Shown: piece after piece, positions 1-8,548 of the stretch
How the letters are laid out: each line of letters begins with the position of its first letter
Numbering within the stretch: position 1 is the first letter of the stretch
Source: WSZY01 sp964559845
Lineage (GTDB): Bacteria > Pseudomonadota > Zetaproteobacteria > Mariprofundales > Mariprofundaceae
Direction: 5' to 3'
DNA: 54,998 bases
Assembly (NCBI GenBank): GCA_964559845.1
Contig: CAZLJF010000005.1
Coordinates: forward strand, 1-54,998
The notes under the pieces: model-generated
Database searches by the model: none
Seen by the model: the letters and a program-made list of their open reading frames with translations, nothing else
Told to the model about the DNA's origin: nothing
Position numbers and translations under genes: made by a program

Positions 1-179
1 CAGTCACCTCCCGGTTGGCCTTGGATGCGTGAAAAATGATTTATTCAGGGGCGACAAATTACAGACGTTACGGCAGTTACTGGTCTGGATAGGGGGTGGT
101 GGTCGGCGGGCAAATCGGGTGTTTACAGTCAGTAAGCTGTTTTGACATGCAATCGTTAAGTCTATACGCTAACGAAGAC
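1..179. other. Window edge, leader of aroE
   Basis: No complete gene is visible here. On the + strand one frame is open from the window edge to a TGA at 37-39, and another from base 2 to a TGA at 143-145. Either could be the 3' end of an upstream gene, but neither short tail is recognisable. The aroE frame is also open back to an ATG at 96, but that extra sequence does not resemble the start of AroE. Confidence 0.3.
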
Positions 180-1067
180 GTGGAAATCAATGGAAGAACA
201 AAATTATATGGAATTATTGGCAATCCGGTCGAGCACTCGCTGTCACCGGTGTTTCAGTCCTGGTTTTTAAAGCAGGGCGGGATGGACGCGGTATATGTTC
301 CGTTCCGTGTGCAGGAGGGCGATCTTGAGTCCGCAGTTCGGGGTTTGTGGGCATTGAATGTGCAGGGCTTTAATGTGACCGTCCCACATAAGGAGCATGT
401 CATTCCGTATGTTGAGCCCGATGACAGCGCCAGAGTGATTGGGGCGGTGAATACGGTGGTGCGAAGTGAATCCGGCTGGAAGGCAACCAATACGGACTGG
501 ATCGGTTTCTCCGCAGTGCTTACAGGTGTTGAGGCAGGTCTTAAAGGGGCTACAGTTCTGATGTTCGGAGCCGGAGGCACTGCCAAGGCGGTTGTTTATG
601 CCTTGGCGCGACTGGGAATTGCCAGGTTGTATCTTTGTAACCGCAGTCGGGAGCGGGCCGAAATGCTTGCGGCACATGCGGAAGAGAACTATCCTCATAT
701 GGAATGCGAACTGGTTGAGTGGGAAGGTTCGGATGTTGAGGATGCAAGTTTGAAATCGCGCGTGGTGATTAACACCACTTCCATTGGATTGAAGGACGGG
801 AGCGAATTTCCTTTTGCGCTGCCCGGTAGCGGCGTTGCTGTTGACGCGGTATATCGCCCGGATGGAGATACTGCCTTTTGTAAAGCTGCACGAGCCGGTG
901 GCAGACCGGGCATCGATGGTCTGCCTATGCTGATTGCCCAGGGCGCAGCCTCATTTTCAAAGTGGCATGATGCAGAGCATCCGAATCGTCTTGAGGCGCT
1001 CAGGTGGACAGAAACTGTGCTTGGCCGTTCCCTGGCCAGCTTGCCGGGATGGGAGAGAGAGGCATGA
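180..1067 (+). CDS. aroE: Shikimate dehydrogenase
   Basis: Reduces 3-dehydroshikimate to shikimate with NADPH in the cytoplasmic chorismate pathway. The N-terminal substrate domain carries NPVEHSLSP (shikimate-binding serines) and NVTVPHKEH with the catalytic lysine. NTDWIGF supplies the catalytic aspartate, and GAGGTAKAV is the NADP-binding glycine-rich loop. I chose the GTG at 180 because the family motif (YGIIGNPVEHS) then begins about eight residues in, giving 295 residues, close to the usual 270-290. The frame is open to an ATG at 96, but the added 28 residues look non-conserved. The stop overlaps the pilB start as ATGA, so the gene is probably co-transcribed with the pilus operon. aroC lies 27 kb further on. 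Confidence 0.93.
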   Translation: MEINGRTKLYGIIGNPVEHSLSPVFQSWFLKQGGMDAVYVPFRVQEGDLESAVRGLWALNVQGFNVTVPHKEHVIPYVEPDDSARVIGAVNTVVRSESGWKATNTDWIGFSAVLTGVEAGLKGATVLMFGAGGTAKAVVYALARLGIARLYLCNRSRERAEMLAAHAEENYPHMECELVEWEGSDVEDASLKSRVVINTTSIGLKDGSEFPFALPGSGVAVDAVYRPDGDTAFCKAARAGGRPGIDGLPMLIAQGAASFSKWHDAEHPNRLEALRWTETVLGRSLASLPGWEREA

Positions 1068-2761
1068 AGCAGACACGTCTGGGAGATATTCTGCTCAGAA
1101 AGCAGATTATTACCAAAGAGCAGCTGGAGAATGTCCAGCGCGAGATGAAGCTTCATGGAGATACGTTAACGGCACAACTGGTCAAGCAGAACATCTTTAC
1201 GGAAATCGATCTTGCAAAGTTTATTGGCAAGTCATTTGGCCGCCCTGTAATTGATCTGGATAAGGTTGAGATTGACCCGTCTCTGACCAAGCTCTCCGTG
1301 GATGTCATGCGGAAGAATATGGCGATACCCATCCAGCGGAAGGGTAATATGATCACTCTTGCTGTTGCGGACCCTTATGATATCAACAGCCTGGATGAAA
1401 TTGCCTTTATCAGTGGCAGTCAGGTGGATGTTGTCATTGTTCCTGAGAGCCAGTTGCTGGCAAAACTTGATGAGATGGCCGGTACCGGCCAGGAACTTGA
1501 AGAGGTTATGGGTGAACTGGGTGCCAGTGATCTGGAGATTATTGACACCGAAGAGGCCCAGTTTGATGAACATGCCATGGCCAATGAGAGTGAAGGAGCT
1601 CCGATTGTCAAGCTGGTCAACCTGATACTGCTGGATGCCATTAAACGCGGCGCCTCGGATATTCATATCGAGCCGTATGAAAGGCTGCTTCGGGTCCGCT
1701 ATCGTATTGATGGTGTGCTGCATGAAATTATGCGCCCGCCAATGAAGATGCGTGATGCGATTGTTTCGCGTATCAAGATTCAGGCCCGCCTCGATATTTC
1801 CGAGCGGCGTGTTCCTCAGGACGGGCGGATTAAGCTAAGGCTGTCAAAGGCAAAAACGGTTGATTTTCGTGTCTCTGTATTGCCAACGCTGTTTGGCGAA
1901 AAGGTTGTTATGCGACTGCTGGATCCATCCAATCTGCAACTGGATATGACCAAGCTGGGGTATGAGGAAGTTGATCTGAAAAACTTCCAGCATGCTATTC
2001 ACCAGCCCTATGGCATGGTGCTGGTGACGGGGCCGACAGGCTCCGGTAAAACGGTGAGCCTCTACTCTGCGGTGGCGGAGCTGAATCAGCCCGGTGTAAA
2101 TATCTCGACGGCTGAAGATCCGGTTGAGTTTAACTTCATGGGAATCAATCAGGTGAATGTACATCCTGAGATCGGGCTTGATTTTCCGGCTGCACTGCGT
2201 TCATTTCTGCGTCAGGATCCCGATATTATCCTGATCGGTGAGATTCGGGATCTGGAAACGGCAGCGATCGGAATCAAGGCGGCATTAACAGGGCACCTGG
2301 TTCTGGCGACACTGCATACCAATGATGCGCCCTCAACGATGACTCGCATGGTCAATATGGGCATTGAGTCATTTCTTGTTGGTTCCGCGGTGAACCTTGT
2401 GACCGCCCAGCGTCTGGCCCGGCGTAATTGTACTGAATGTTCACAGCCTATTGATATTCCTGCGGAGGCACTGATTGATGCAGGCATGCCGAGTGAGGAT
2501 ATCGGGAGTTTTACACCGATGCAGGGTAAAGGGTGTGACATCTGCAATGGTACGGGATATAAGGGGCGGATAGGCATCTATCAGGTTATGCCGATTGATG
2601 ATGAAATCCGAAATGCTGTGTATGCAGGTAAAAACAGTGATGAGATTAATGCGATTGCTGTATCAAGGGGTGTGAAAACACTGCGTATGGCGGCATTAAA
2701 CAAGGTGAAAGAGGGCGCAATTTCACTCGAAGAGTGTCTGCGCGTAACGGTGGCTGACTAA
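1064..2761 (+). CDS. pilB: Type IV pilus extension ATPase PilB (GspE family)
   Basis: Cytoplasmic hexameric ATPase that powers pilin polymerisation through the platform protein PilC. In order it has an N-terminal MshEN/GspE-N domain (residues 1-160), a core NTPase with Walker A GPTGSGKT near residues 323-330, a Walker B region DPDIILIGEIRD near 385, and a tetracysteine zinc motif (CTEC near 455, CDIC near 490) typical of PilB rather than PilT. The start is ATG 1064, which overlaps the aroE stop and follows GAGAGAGG; an upstream ATG at 1004 in the same frame lies inside aroE. The length of 565 residues is normal. The next gene starts on the last base of its stop codon. A type II secretion GspE role is possible but less likely given the pilS/pilR/pilD neighbours. 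Confidence 0.93.
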   Translation: MKQTRLGDILLRKQIITKEQLENVQREMKLHGDTLTAQLVKQNIFTEIDLAKFIGKSFGRPVIDLDKVEIDPSLTKLSVDVMRKNMAIPIQRKGNMITLAVADPYDINSLDEIAFISGSQVDVVIVPESQLLAKLDEMAGTGQELEEVMGELGASDLEIIDTEEAQFDEHAMANESEGAPIVKLVNLILLDAIKRGASDIHIEPYERLLRVRYRIDGVLHEIMRPPMKMRDAIVSRIKIQARLDISERRVPQDGRIKLRLSKAKTVDFRVSVLPTLFGEKVVMRLLDPSNLQLDMTKLGYEEVDLKNFQHAIHQPYGMVLVTGPTGSGKTVSLYSAVAELNQPGVNISTAEDPVEFNFMGINQVNVHPEIGLDFPAALRSFLRQDPDIILIGEIRDLETAAIGIKAALTGHLVLATLHTNDAPSTMTRMVNMGIESFLVGSAVNLVTAQRLARRNCTECSQPIDIPAEALIDAGMPSEDIGSFTPMQGKGCDICNGTGYKGRIGIYQVMPIDDEIRNAVYAGKNSDEINAIAVSRGVKTLRMAALNKVKEGAISLEECLRVTVAD

Positions 2762-3954
2762 TGGCGATTTTTTTATGGGAAGCAAAAACGAAACAGGGCC
2801 AGCCCAAAAGAGGCGACATGGATGTTGCGAACAGGGATATTGCAGTTGCGACATTAAGGAGGCAGGGGCTGGTTGATATCAAGGTCAAGAAGAAGCCCAT
2901 AGAGATTGAATTGTTCCCGGAGAAAGTAAATGAGAAGGATATCAGTGTCTTTTTCAGGCAGCTATCGACCATGATTAATGCAGGCTTGCCGCTTGTTCAG
3001 TGTTTTGAACTGGCTGAACGGGGGGCTGAAAAGAAGGCGCTGGTCAAGTTGCTGAAAGATGTTCGTACTGAACTGGAAAGCGGCTCTCCGCTGGGAGAGA
3101 CACTGCGCAAGTTTCCCAAAGAGTTTGATCGTCTGACCTGTTCACTGGTAGAGGCTGGTGAGCAGGGCGGTATCCTTGATGCCATTCTGTTGCGTCTGTG
3201 TGCCTATAAAGAGAAGGCATTGGCACTGAAGAGCAAGATAAAATCGGCAATGGTCTATCCGGCATCAATTCTTGTCGTGGCATTTGTTGTGACTGCCATC
3301 CTGATGATTTTTGTGATCCCTATATTCGGTGAGATGTTTGCAGATTTTGGTGCGGAGTTGCCGGGGCCGACACAGGTTACGATGGCCATTTCCGATGCGT
3401 TTGTTGAATACTGGTATATTGTGCTGTTTGCCCCTGTTGTATTGGTATTTGCGATCAGGGCGATCTATAAAACGCCTCAGGGACGATACCAGCTTGACAA
3501 GCTTATGCTTAATATTCCGGTGATCGGGGATGTGATGCGCAAAGGGGCGGTGGCCCGTTTCTGTCGGACCTTTTCCACCCTGACGGCTGCAGGAGTACCG
3601 ATTCTCGAGTCACTTGATACCGTCGCGGAGACCTCGGGGAATGTCGTGATTGAAGAGGTGATCATGAAAACGAAAGAGTCGATCAGTCAGGGTATGACAC
3701 TGACTGCGCCGATGGAGGCCAGCGGCGTCTTTCCGGTGATGGTGACACAGATGATCTCCATCGGTGAACAGACGGGTAGTCTTGAAGAGATGCTGTCCAA
3801 GATAGCCGATTTTTACGAAGAGGAGGTGGATACGGCTGTTGATAATATGACGGCATTGATGGAGCCATTTATTATGGCTTTTCTGGGTGTTGTAATCGGC
3901 GGGCTGGTTATCTCCATGTATTTGCCTATTTTCCAGATGGCTTCAATTGTCTGA
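2761..3954 (+). CDS. pilC: Type IV pilus inner-membrane platform protein PilC
   Basis: Polytopic inner-membrane protein of the GspF/PilC family, which couples PilB ATP hydrolysis to pilin insertion. It has two repeated GspF helical domains: the first around residues 60-190 (FFRQLSTMINAGLPL, then EAGEQGGILD), the second around 265-390 (FCRTFSTLTAAGVPI, then IGEQTGSLEE). Hydrophobic segments lie near residues 165-195, 215-235 and at the C-terminus. The 397 residues match the usual length of about 400. ATG overlaps the last base of the pilB TAA, so the two are tightly coupled. A 133-bp gap with no clear terminator separates it from pilS. Confidence 0.92.
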   Translation: MAIFLWEAKTKQGQPKRGDMDVANRDIAVATLRRQGLVDIKVKKKPIEIELFPEKVNEKDISVFFRQLSTMINAGLPLVQCFELAERGAEKKALVKLLKDVRTELESGSPLGETLRKFPKEFDRLTCSLVEAGEQGGILDAILLRLCAYKEKALALKSKIKSAMVYPASILVVAFVVTAILMIFVIPIFGEMFADFGAELPGPTQVTMAISDAFVEYWYIVLFAPVVLVFAIRAIYKTPQGRYQLDKLMLNIPVIGDVMRKGAVARFCRTFSTLTAAGVPILESLDTVAETSGNVVIEEVIMKTKESISQGMTLTAPMEASGVFPVMVTQMISIGEQTGSLEEMLSKIADFYEEEVDTAVDNMTALMEPFIMAFLGVVIGGLVISMYLPIFQMASIV

Positions 3955-4087
3955 CTGGCGGAAACGTCACTCTGCCCGTTTAATATGAAGCAGGTTAACC
4001 ACGTGTTTTTTTATCCCGTGGCAGAAACAATTATGACGGGAGTGGAAAAAGTCCATGCGCATTCGTGTAATATCTGACGAGTAAGCC

Positions 4088-5686
4088 TTGAAACATATAA
4101 CTCCCGTTCCAATGACTTTCCGGGAAGGGCGCATCCGTCTGAAGCGACTGCTGGGTTACCGGGTTCTTGCCTCGGCTGTCGTCCTGTTTGCAGCCGCATA
4201 CTTTTTTTATCCGGCCCTGCCGGTATTTCAACGTCAGCTGTTTCTGGGCGCTACATTTGCTTCTGCTTTTTTTGTTATCATAGAGTGGCAACTGGTTCGT
4301 TCGGAACTTCCTTTTTCGGCACAGCTTTTTATCCAGTTTGGACTGGACTTGTTGCTGGTAGCGATTCTGGTGATATTAACAGGCGGTATCCAGAGTCCTT
4401 TTGTCTTTCTGTTCGGGTTGATTATTGTTGCCACCGGGACTCAGTCACAAGTGCTGGTTGTACTACTGGTCACCATTGTGGCCTGTATATGCTATCTGGC
4501 ATCCATTCACGGTTTTGCGCTGTGGCACAACCTGTCGGTCTCGTCTTCGGAAACGCTGCACATATTGCTTCAGACTTCGGCACTGTTTCTCGTGGGCGGC
4601 GTTATGGCTGCCATTGCCAGGCGTCACGCCAGTCTGCAGCAGGAGAGTCGTCAGGCTGTTCGGCAGCACCACCGGCTAAAGGAGTTGCATGCACAGGTGG
4701 TCAGCTCTATGCAGGAGGGAATCGTGATCCTGGATGAATCGCTGCATATTCAAGCCAGTAATGAACCTGCTCATCGTCTGCTTGCCATGGATCATAATTG
4801 TTCATGGCTGAAGCTGAATGAAGTGGCAACTGTTCCCGATGCATTGCTTGCTTTTCTGCATCGTACCGGAAACGGACCATTTCAGTGTGAATGGAAAACG
4901 GCATCAGGTGAATGCCTTGTAACTGCCACGGCACTTCCCGACGATGATCCGTCAGCACGCTGGTTGTTAATTCTGGTCGATATCAGTGATGTGAGAAAGC
5001 TGGAGAGAAAACTGGCTGAGCAGGATAAGCTGGCGGCAATGGGGCGCATGTTGGCGATGTTGGCGCACGAAGTTCGAAACCCGTTACAGACGATCGGTCA
5101 GTCTGTTGAACTGATCAGAACAGTGAATGAGGCCAGGCAGGAAGATGTTCAGCGCATCGTGACGGAGGAGATCGGCCGTCTTAACCGGCTGGTTTCGGAT
5201 ATGCTCGATTATGTTCAGCCATTAACACCTGCACCGGTCAAGGTGTCGTGTTCCGAACTTGTCGGTTCATCAGTGGGCCAGGTTGATATGCGGGGCGAGT
5301 ATGGGATAACGTGGCAGTGTGATATGGATTCACTGCTGGTTGATCCGGATCATTTCCGGCTGGTACTGGACAATCTGTTGCGCAATGCCGTGAAGGCAAG
5401 CAGCCGCCCGAATACGGTTGAGATCGCAGTTGGATCAACAGATGGATATTGGGAGCTGTCAATCACGGATCAGGGTGGCGGTATTGCAGAAGAGATGAAG
5501 GGCCGCCTGTTTGAACCGTTTGCGACCGGGCATGCGTCGGGCATCGGCCTTGGCCTGGCGACAGTCTGGCAGGTTTGCCAGGCCAATGGCTGGAACATAG
5601 AAGTACAGGATGTTGCCGGTGGAAGCCGGTTTATTGTCCGGGGAGATGTTGCAGTGAATGAAGCGAAGGAAGCAGTAGATGGCTGA
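4088..5686 (+). CDS. pilS: PilS-like sensor histidine kinase
   Basis: Membrane sensor kinase predicted to phosphorylate the adjacent PilR and so control sigma-54-dependent pilin transcription. The N-terminus has about six membrane segments (residues 20-165), the layout of PilS. A coiled linker and a PAS-like domain (about 195-300) follow. The catalytic core has an H-box AHEVRNPLQT (His near 327), an N-box DNLLRNAVKAS (near 428), a G1 box DQGGGIAEE and a G2 box GIGLGLATV. The start is TTG at 4088, after GACGAGTAAGCC; an ATG at 4112 is possible but has no visible ribosome site. The stop overlaps pilR by 8 bases. No pilA lies in this window, so the regulated gene is elsewhere. Confidence 0.85.
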   Translation: MKHITPVPMTFREGRIRLKRLLGYRVLASAVVLFAAAYFFYPALPVFQRQLFLGATFASAFFVIIEWQLVRSELPFSAQLFIQFGLDLLLVAILVILTGGIQSPFVFLFGLIIVATGTQSQVLVVLLVTIVACICYLASIHGFALWHNLSVSSSETLHILLQTSALFLVGGVMAAIARRHASLQQESRQAVRQHHRLKELHAQVVSSMQEGIVILDESLHIQASNEPAHRLLAMDHNCSWLKLNEVATVPDALLAFLHRTGNGPFQCEWKTASGECLVTATALPDDDPSARWLLILVDISDVRKLERKLAEQDKLAAMGRMLAMLAHEVRNPLQTIGQSVELIRTVNEARQEDVQRIVTEEIGRLNRLVSDMLDYVQPLTPAPVKVSCSELVGSSVGQVDMRGEYGITWQCDMDSLLVDPDHFRLVLDNLLRNAVKASSRPNTVEIAVGSTDGYWELSITDQGGGIAEEMKGRLFEPFATGHASGIGLGLATVWQVCQANGWNIEVQDVAGGSRFIVRGDVAVNEAKEAVDG

Positions 5687-7025
5687 AATTTTACTGGTGG
5701 AAGATGAGGCCAATGTCCGGCAGATATTAACGCTGGGACTGGAGGGGCGGGGGCACACGGTTACAGAGGCCGCCGGTCCTGATGAGGCGCAGGAACTGCT
5801 GGAGTCAAAGGGCTTTGATATTGTGCTGACAGATTTGCGTATGGATGGCCATGATGCCGGTATTGATGTCGTGCGGATGGCAGTGGCGCTCTGCCCAAGG
5901 GCCAGGACATTATTGTTAACTGCTTATGCCAGTGCGGAAACCGCTGTTGAGGCGATGAAGGAGGGAGCCTTTGATTACCTGACCAAGCCTGTGTCGGCCG
6001 AAGAGTTGGGTTTGGCAATAGAGAGGGCGCTTGCTTCAAAGCATGAGAGTTCAGCAGGGACAGGTTCGTCATCCAGGGATGAGGTTTTTGTGGGTGAGTC
6101 CATCGTGATGCAGCGTGTCTGCGAGCGTCTGCTGCGAGCGGCATCCAGAGATTTTACCGTGTTGATTACCGGAGAGTCGGGAACAGGTAAGGAGTTGGCG
6201 GCCCGTTTTGTACATAAACACTCTTCGCGCGGCTCCGGGCCATTCATACCTGTTCACTGCGGGGCGATCCCTGAAGGATTGTTCGAATCCGAACTGTTCG
6301 GACATTGCAAGGGTTCATTTACCGGGGCGGATACAGATCGTGCCGGCCTGATTGAATCAGCAGATGGTGGTACACTGTTTCTTGATGAAGTTGGTGAAAT
6401 GCCGCTGGCAGTCCAGGTAAAGCTGTTGCGCGTTTTGCAGGATATGAAGGTGCGCCGGGTTGGAGAGGAGATTGAACGCAAGGTGGATGTCCGGGTGGTT
6501 GCTGCAACCAACCGTGATTTAGTAGAGGCGGTGCGGCAGGGCACCTTTCGTGATGATCTCTTCTATCGCTTGAATGTGGTGCCGATACATATGCCGGCAT
6601 TGCGCCAGAGGCGTGAAGATATTCCGGCACTGGTTGAGTCGCTGTTAAGACATTGGGGCGGAGAGAGGACACGGATCTCTGATTCATGTATGCAGCGGCT
6701 GTCGAGGCTTCCACTGCTGGGAAATGTCAGGGAGCTTGAAAACCTGCTGCAGCGGCTGGTTGCCCTGTCTGACGGCGATGTACTGGATGAGTCGCTGCTG
6801 GATGATTTCTATCCTGAAACAGAGGGGGGGTTACTGACACTTGAGGAGCTGCAGCAGCAGGGTGTAAGCCTTGATCAGGCACTGGAAAGCGTTGAGCGCC
6901 GGCTGCTTTCCGAGGCTTTGCAGGCATCCGGGGGCAATGCGACAAAGGCGGCGGCCATTCTCGGCATCAGTTTCCGCTCGATGCGCTACCGGCTGAAGAA
7001 GCTGGGTATGAAGGGAGCTGATTAA
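5679..7025 (+). CDS. pilR: PilR-like sigma-54 response regulator
   Basis: NtrC-family transcriptional activator. The receiver domain has phospho-acceptor D52 (LTDLRMDG) and K103 (LTKPVS). The AAA+ domain has Walker A GESGTGKE (165-172), the sigma-54 contact loop as GSFTGA (212-217) and Walker B GGTLFLDE (231-238). A Fis-type helix-turn-helix ends the protein (GNATKAAAILGIS). GSFTGA in place of GAFTGA is a known variant. The gene overlaps pilS by 8 bases, and pilD starts at its stop codon (TAATGG), so kinase, regulator and peptidase form one transcriptional unit. Predicted role: activation of the pilin promoter by RNA polymerase with RpoN. Confidence 0.88.
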   Translation: MAEILLVEDEANVRQILTLGLEGRGHTVTEAAGPDEAQELLESKGFDIVLTDLRMDGHDAGIDVVRMAVALCPRARTLLLTAYASAETAVEAMKEGAFDYLTKPVSAEELGLAIERALASKHESSAGTGSSSRDEVFVGESIVMQRVCERLLRAASRDFTVLITGESGTGKELAARFVHKHSSRGSGPFIPVHCGAIPEGLFESELFGHCKGSFTGADTDRAGLIESADGGTLFLDEVGEMPLAVQVKLLRVLQDMKVRRVGEEIERKVDVRVVAATNRDLVEAVRQGTFRDDLFYRLNVVPIHMPALRQRREDIPALVESLLRHWGGERTRISDSCMQRLSRLPLLGNVRELENLLQRLVALSDGDVLDESLLDDFYPETEGGLLTLEELQQQGVSLDQALESVERRLLSEALQASGGNATKAAAILGISFRSMRYRLKKLGMKGAD

Positions 7026-7798
7026 TGGCTGTTGAGTGGTTTTTCCTGCTGGCGGCAGGGATGTTTGGTCTGATGTTCGGAAGTTTTGCCAATGTCTGTG
7101 TTCACCGAATTCCTCTGCATCTCTCTGTCGTGACACCGGGGAGTCGCTGCCCATCCTGTGAGACTGCTATAGCCTGGTATGACAATATTCCTCTTTTTTC
7201 GTGGATGGTTCTGAAGGGCAGATGCCGTCATTGCGGCGCATCCATCTCCATGCGCTATCCGGTTCTTGAACTGCTCATGGGATTAAGCTGGGCAGGGCTT
7301 GCATGGCATTTCGGTTTCAGTGTGATGCTGTTGCAGGCTTTGGTACTGGTCAGTCTGTTATGGATACTGACCCTGATTGATCTGGAAACCGGCCTGCTTC
7401 CCAATGTTCTGACATTTCCCGGTATCGCAACCGGTCTTGCTTTCTCCTGGCAGTTTGGATATTTGCAGGACGCCGTTATCGGCGCTGTTGTCGGCTATGG
7501 CGCCTTCTGGATGATTGCCCGCCTGTTTCTGCTTATGACCGGTCGGGAAGGGATGGGTTATGGGGATTTTAAGCTGCTGGCCATGCTGGGTGCATTTATG
7601 GGTTGGCAGGCGCTTCCATTTATTGTTCTGGCCTCATCATTCACAGGTGCTGTCATTGGCAGTCTGTTTTTGCTTATGTCTCAACGGCATATACGAGCGG
7701 AGATTCCATTCGGCCCCTACCTTGCCGCAGCCGGCATGGTCTGGTTTTTGTGGGGACGTGATATCCTGCAGTGGTATGCCGGATTGATTCATGTCTGA
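7025..7798 (+). CDS. pilD: Prepilin leader peptidase / N-methyltransferase
   Basis: Inner-membrane aspartyl protease that cleaves the prepilin leader and N-methylates the new N-terminus. The cytoplasmic zinc loop carries two CxxC pairs (C42/C45 in RCPSC and C67/C70 in RCRHC). The two catalytic aspartates are D119 (LIDLETGLLPN) and D181 (GYGDFKLL). About seven or eight hydrophobic segments follow the usual order. The 257 residues are slightly short of the usual 280-290 but intact. The start overlaps the pilR stop, and the stop overlaps coaE by 8 bases. The order pilD-coaE is common in proteobacterial pilus loci. Confidence 0.93.
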   Translation: MAVEWFFLLAAGMFGLMFGSFANVCVHRIPLHLSVVTPGSRCPSCETAIAWYDNIPLFSWMVLKGRCRHCGASISMRYPVLELLMGLSWAGLAWHFGFSVMLLQALVLVSLLWILTLIDLETGLLPNVLTFPGIATGLAFSWQFGYLQDAVIGAVVGYGAFWMIARLFLLMTGREGMGYGDFKLLAMLGAFMGWQALPFIVLASSFTGAVIGSLFLLMSQRHIRAEIPFGPYLAAAGMVWFLWGRDILQWYAGLIHV

Positions 7799-8402
7799 AG
7801 AGGGTGCGCCTGCCATTGTCGGGTTAACCGGCGGGATTGGCAGCGGAAAAAGCACGGTGGCGTCCATGTTTGCAGAGCTTGGTGTGCCTGTTCTTGACCT
7901 GGACAGGGTCGGTCATCAGGTGACGGCCCCCGGAAGCGAGGGGCTTGCAGCACTTATTGAAGAGTTTGGGAATGAGATTCTTGATGGCTCTGCATTAAAC
8001 AGGGAGCGACTGGCAAGCATCTGTTTTGCAAATGAACAGGCAACCCGGCAATTGAACATGATTTTGCATCCGCTCATCTGGCGTGAAGCAGAGGCATGGG
8101 TTGGGCGGCAGCACTCTGTCTATGTGGTGCTGGAGGCCTCTGTTCTGATCGAGTCGGGAGGGTGTGACCGGGTTGACCGTATCGTGGTTGTGATGGCTTC
8201 GGTACAGGCCAGAAAAGGCAGGGTGCTTGCGCGCGGGAATATGGATGCAGCAATGTTTGAATCCATTGTTGCCAGGCAGTGTGATGATGATATGCGCCTG
8301 AGCCTTGCTGATGAAGTGATCCGGAATGACCGGGATATCGGGGCGCTGCACATACAGGTCGAGGCTCTGCATGCAAGGTTGATGGAGCAATTCGGTGGTT
8401 GA
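7791..8402 (+). CDS. coaE: Dephospho-CoA kinase
   Basis: Last step of coenzyme A synthesis: phosphorylates the 3'-hydroxyl of dephospho-CoA with ATP, in the cytoplasm. P-loop GLTGGIGSGKST lies near residues 11-22. The LDLDRVGHQV segment matches the conserved DaD/R region that binds the substrate, followed by the usual LNMILHPLIW lid motif. The length of 203 residues is normal. It overlaps pilD by 8 bases. The companion enzyme gene coaBC lies at 34.4 kb in this window. Confidence 0.92.
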   Translation: MSEEGAPAIVGLTGGIGSGKSTVASMFAELGVPVLDLDRVGHQVTAPGSEGLAALIEEFGNEILDGSALNRERLASICFANEQATRQLNMILHPLIWREAEAWVGRQHSVYVVLEASVLIESGGCDRVDRIVVVMASVQARKGRVLARGNMDAAMFESIVARQCDDDMRLSLADEVIRNDRDIGALHIQVEALHARLMEQFGG

Positions 8403-8548
8403 CAGTCCCGGGCAAGGACGTTAGCAATGCCGTTGTTGCCGGATCCGGCAGCTGTTCCGTTGGTCAATAAGATAATTATTTTCTGATCTCATAATTCCGT
8501 GTTGCTGTTGTCAGCTTATCACAACCCCTGAAATCATCTGGAGTACGC

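Noticed and set aside
2761..3954. pilB/pilC as type II secretion gspE/gspF
   Set aside because: The adjacent pilS-pilR pair and pilD-coaE order fit type IV pili better, and no other gsp gene is present.
6270..6310. TTCGAATCC, a tRNA T-loop-like string
   Set aside because: It is inside pilR coding sequence; no acceptor or anticodon stems surround it. No tRNA was found in the window.
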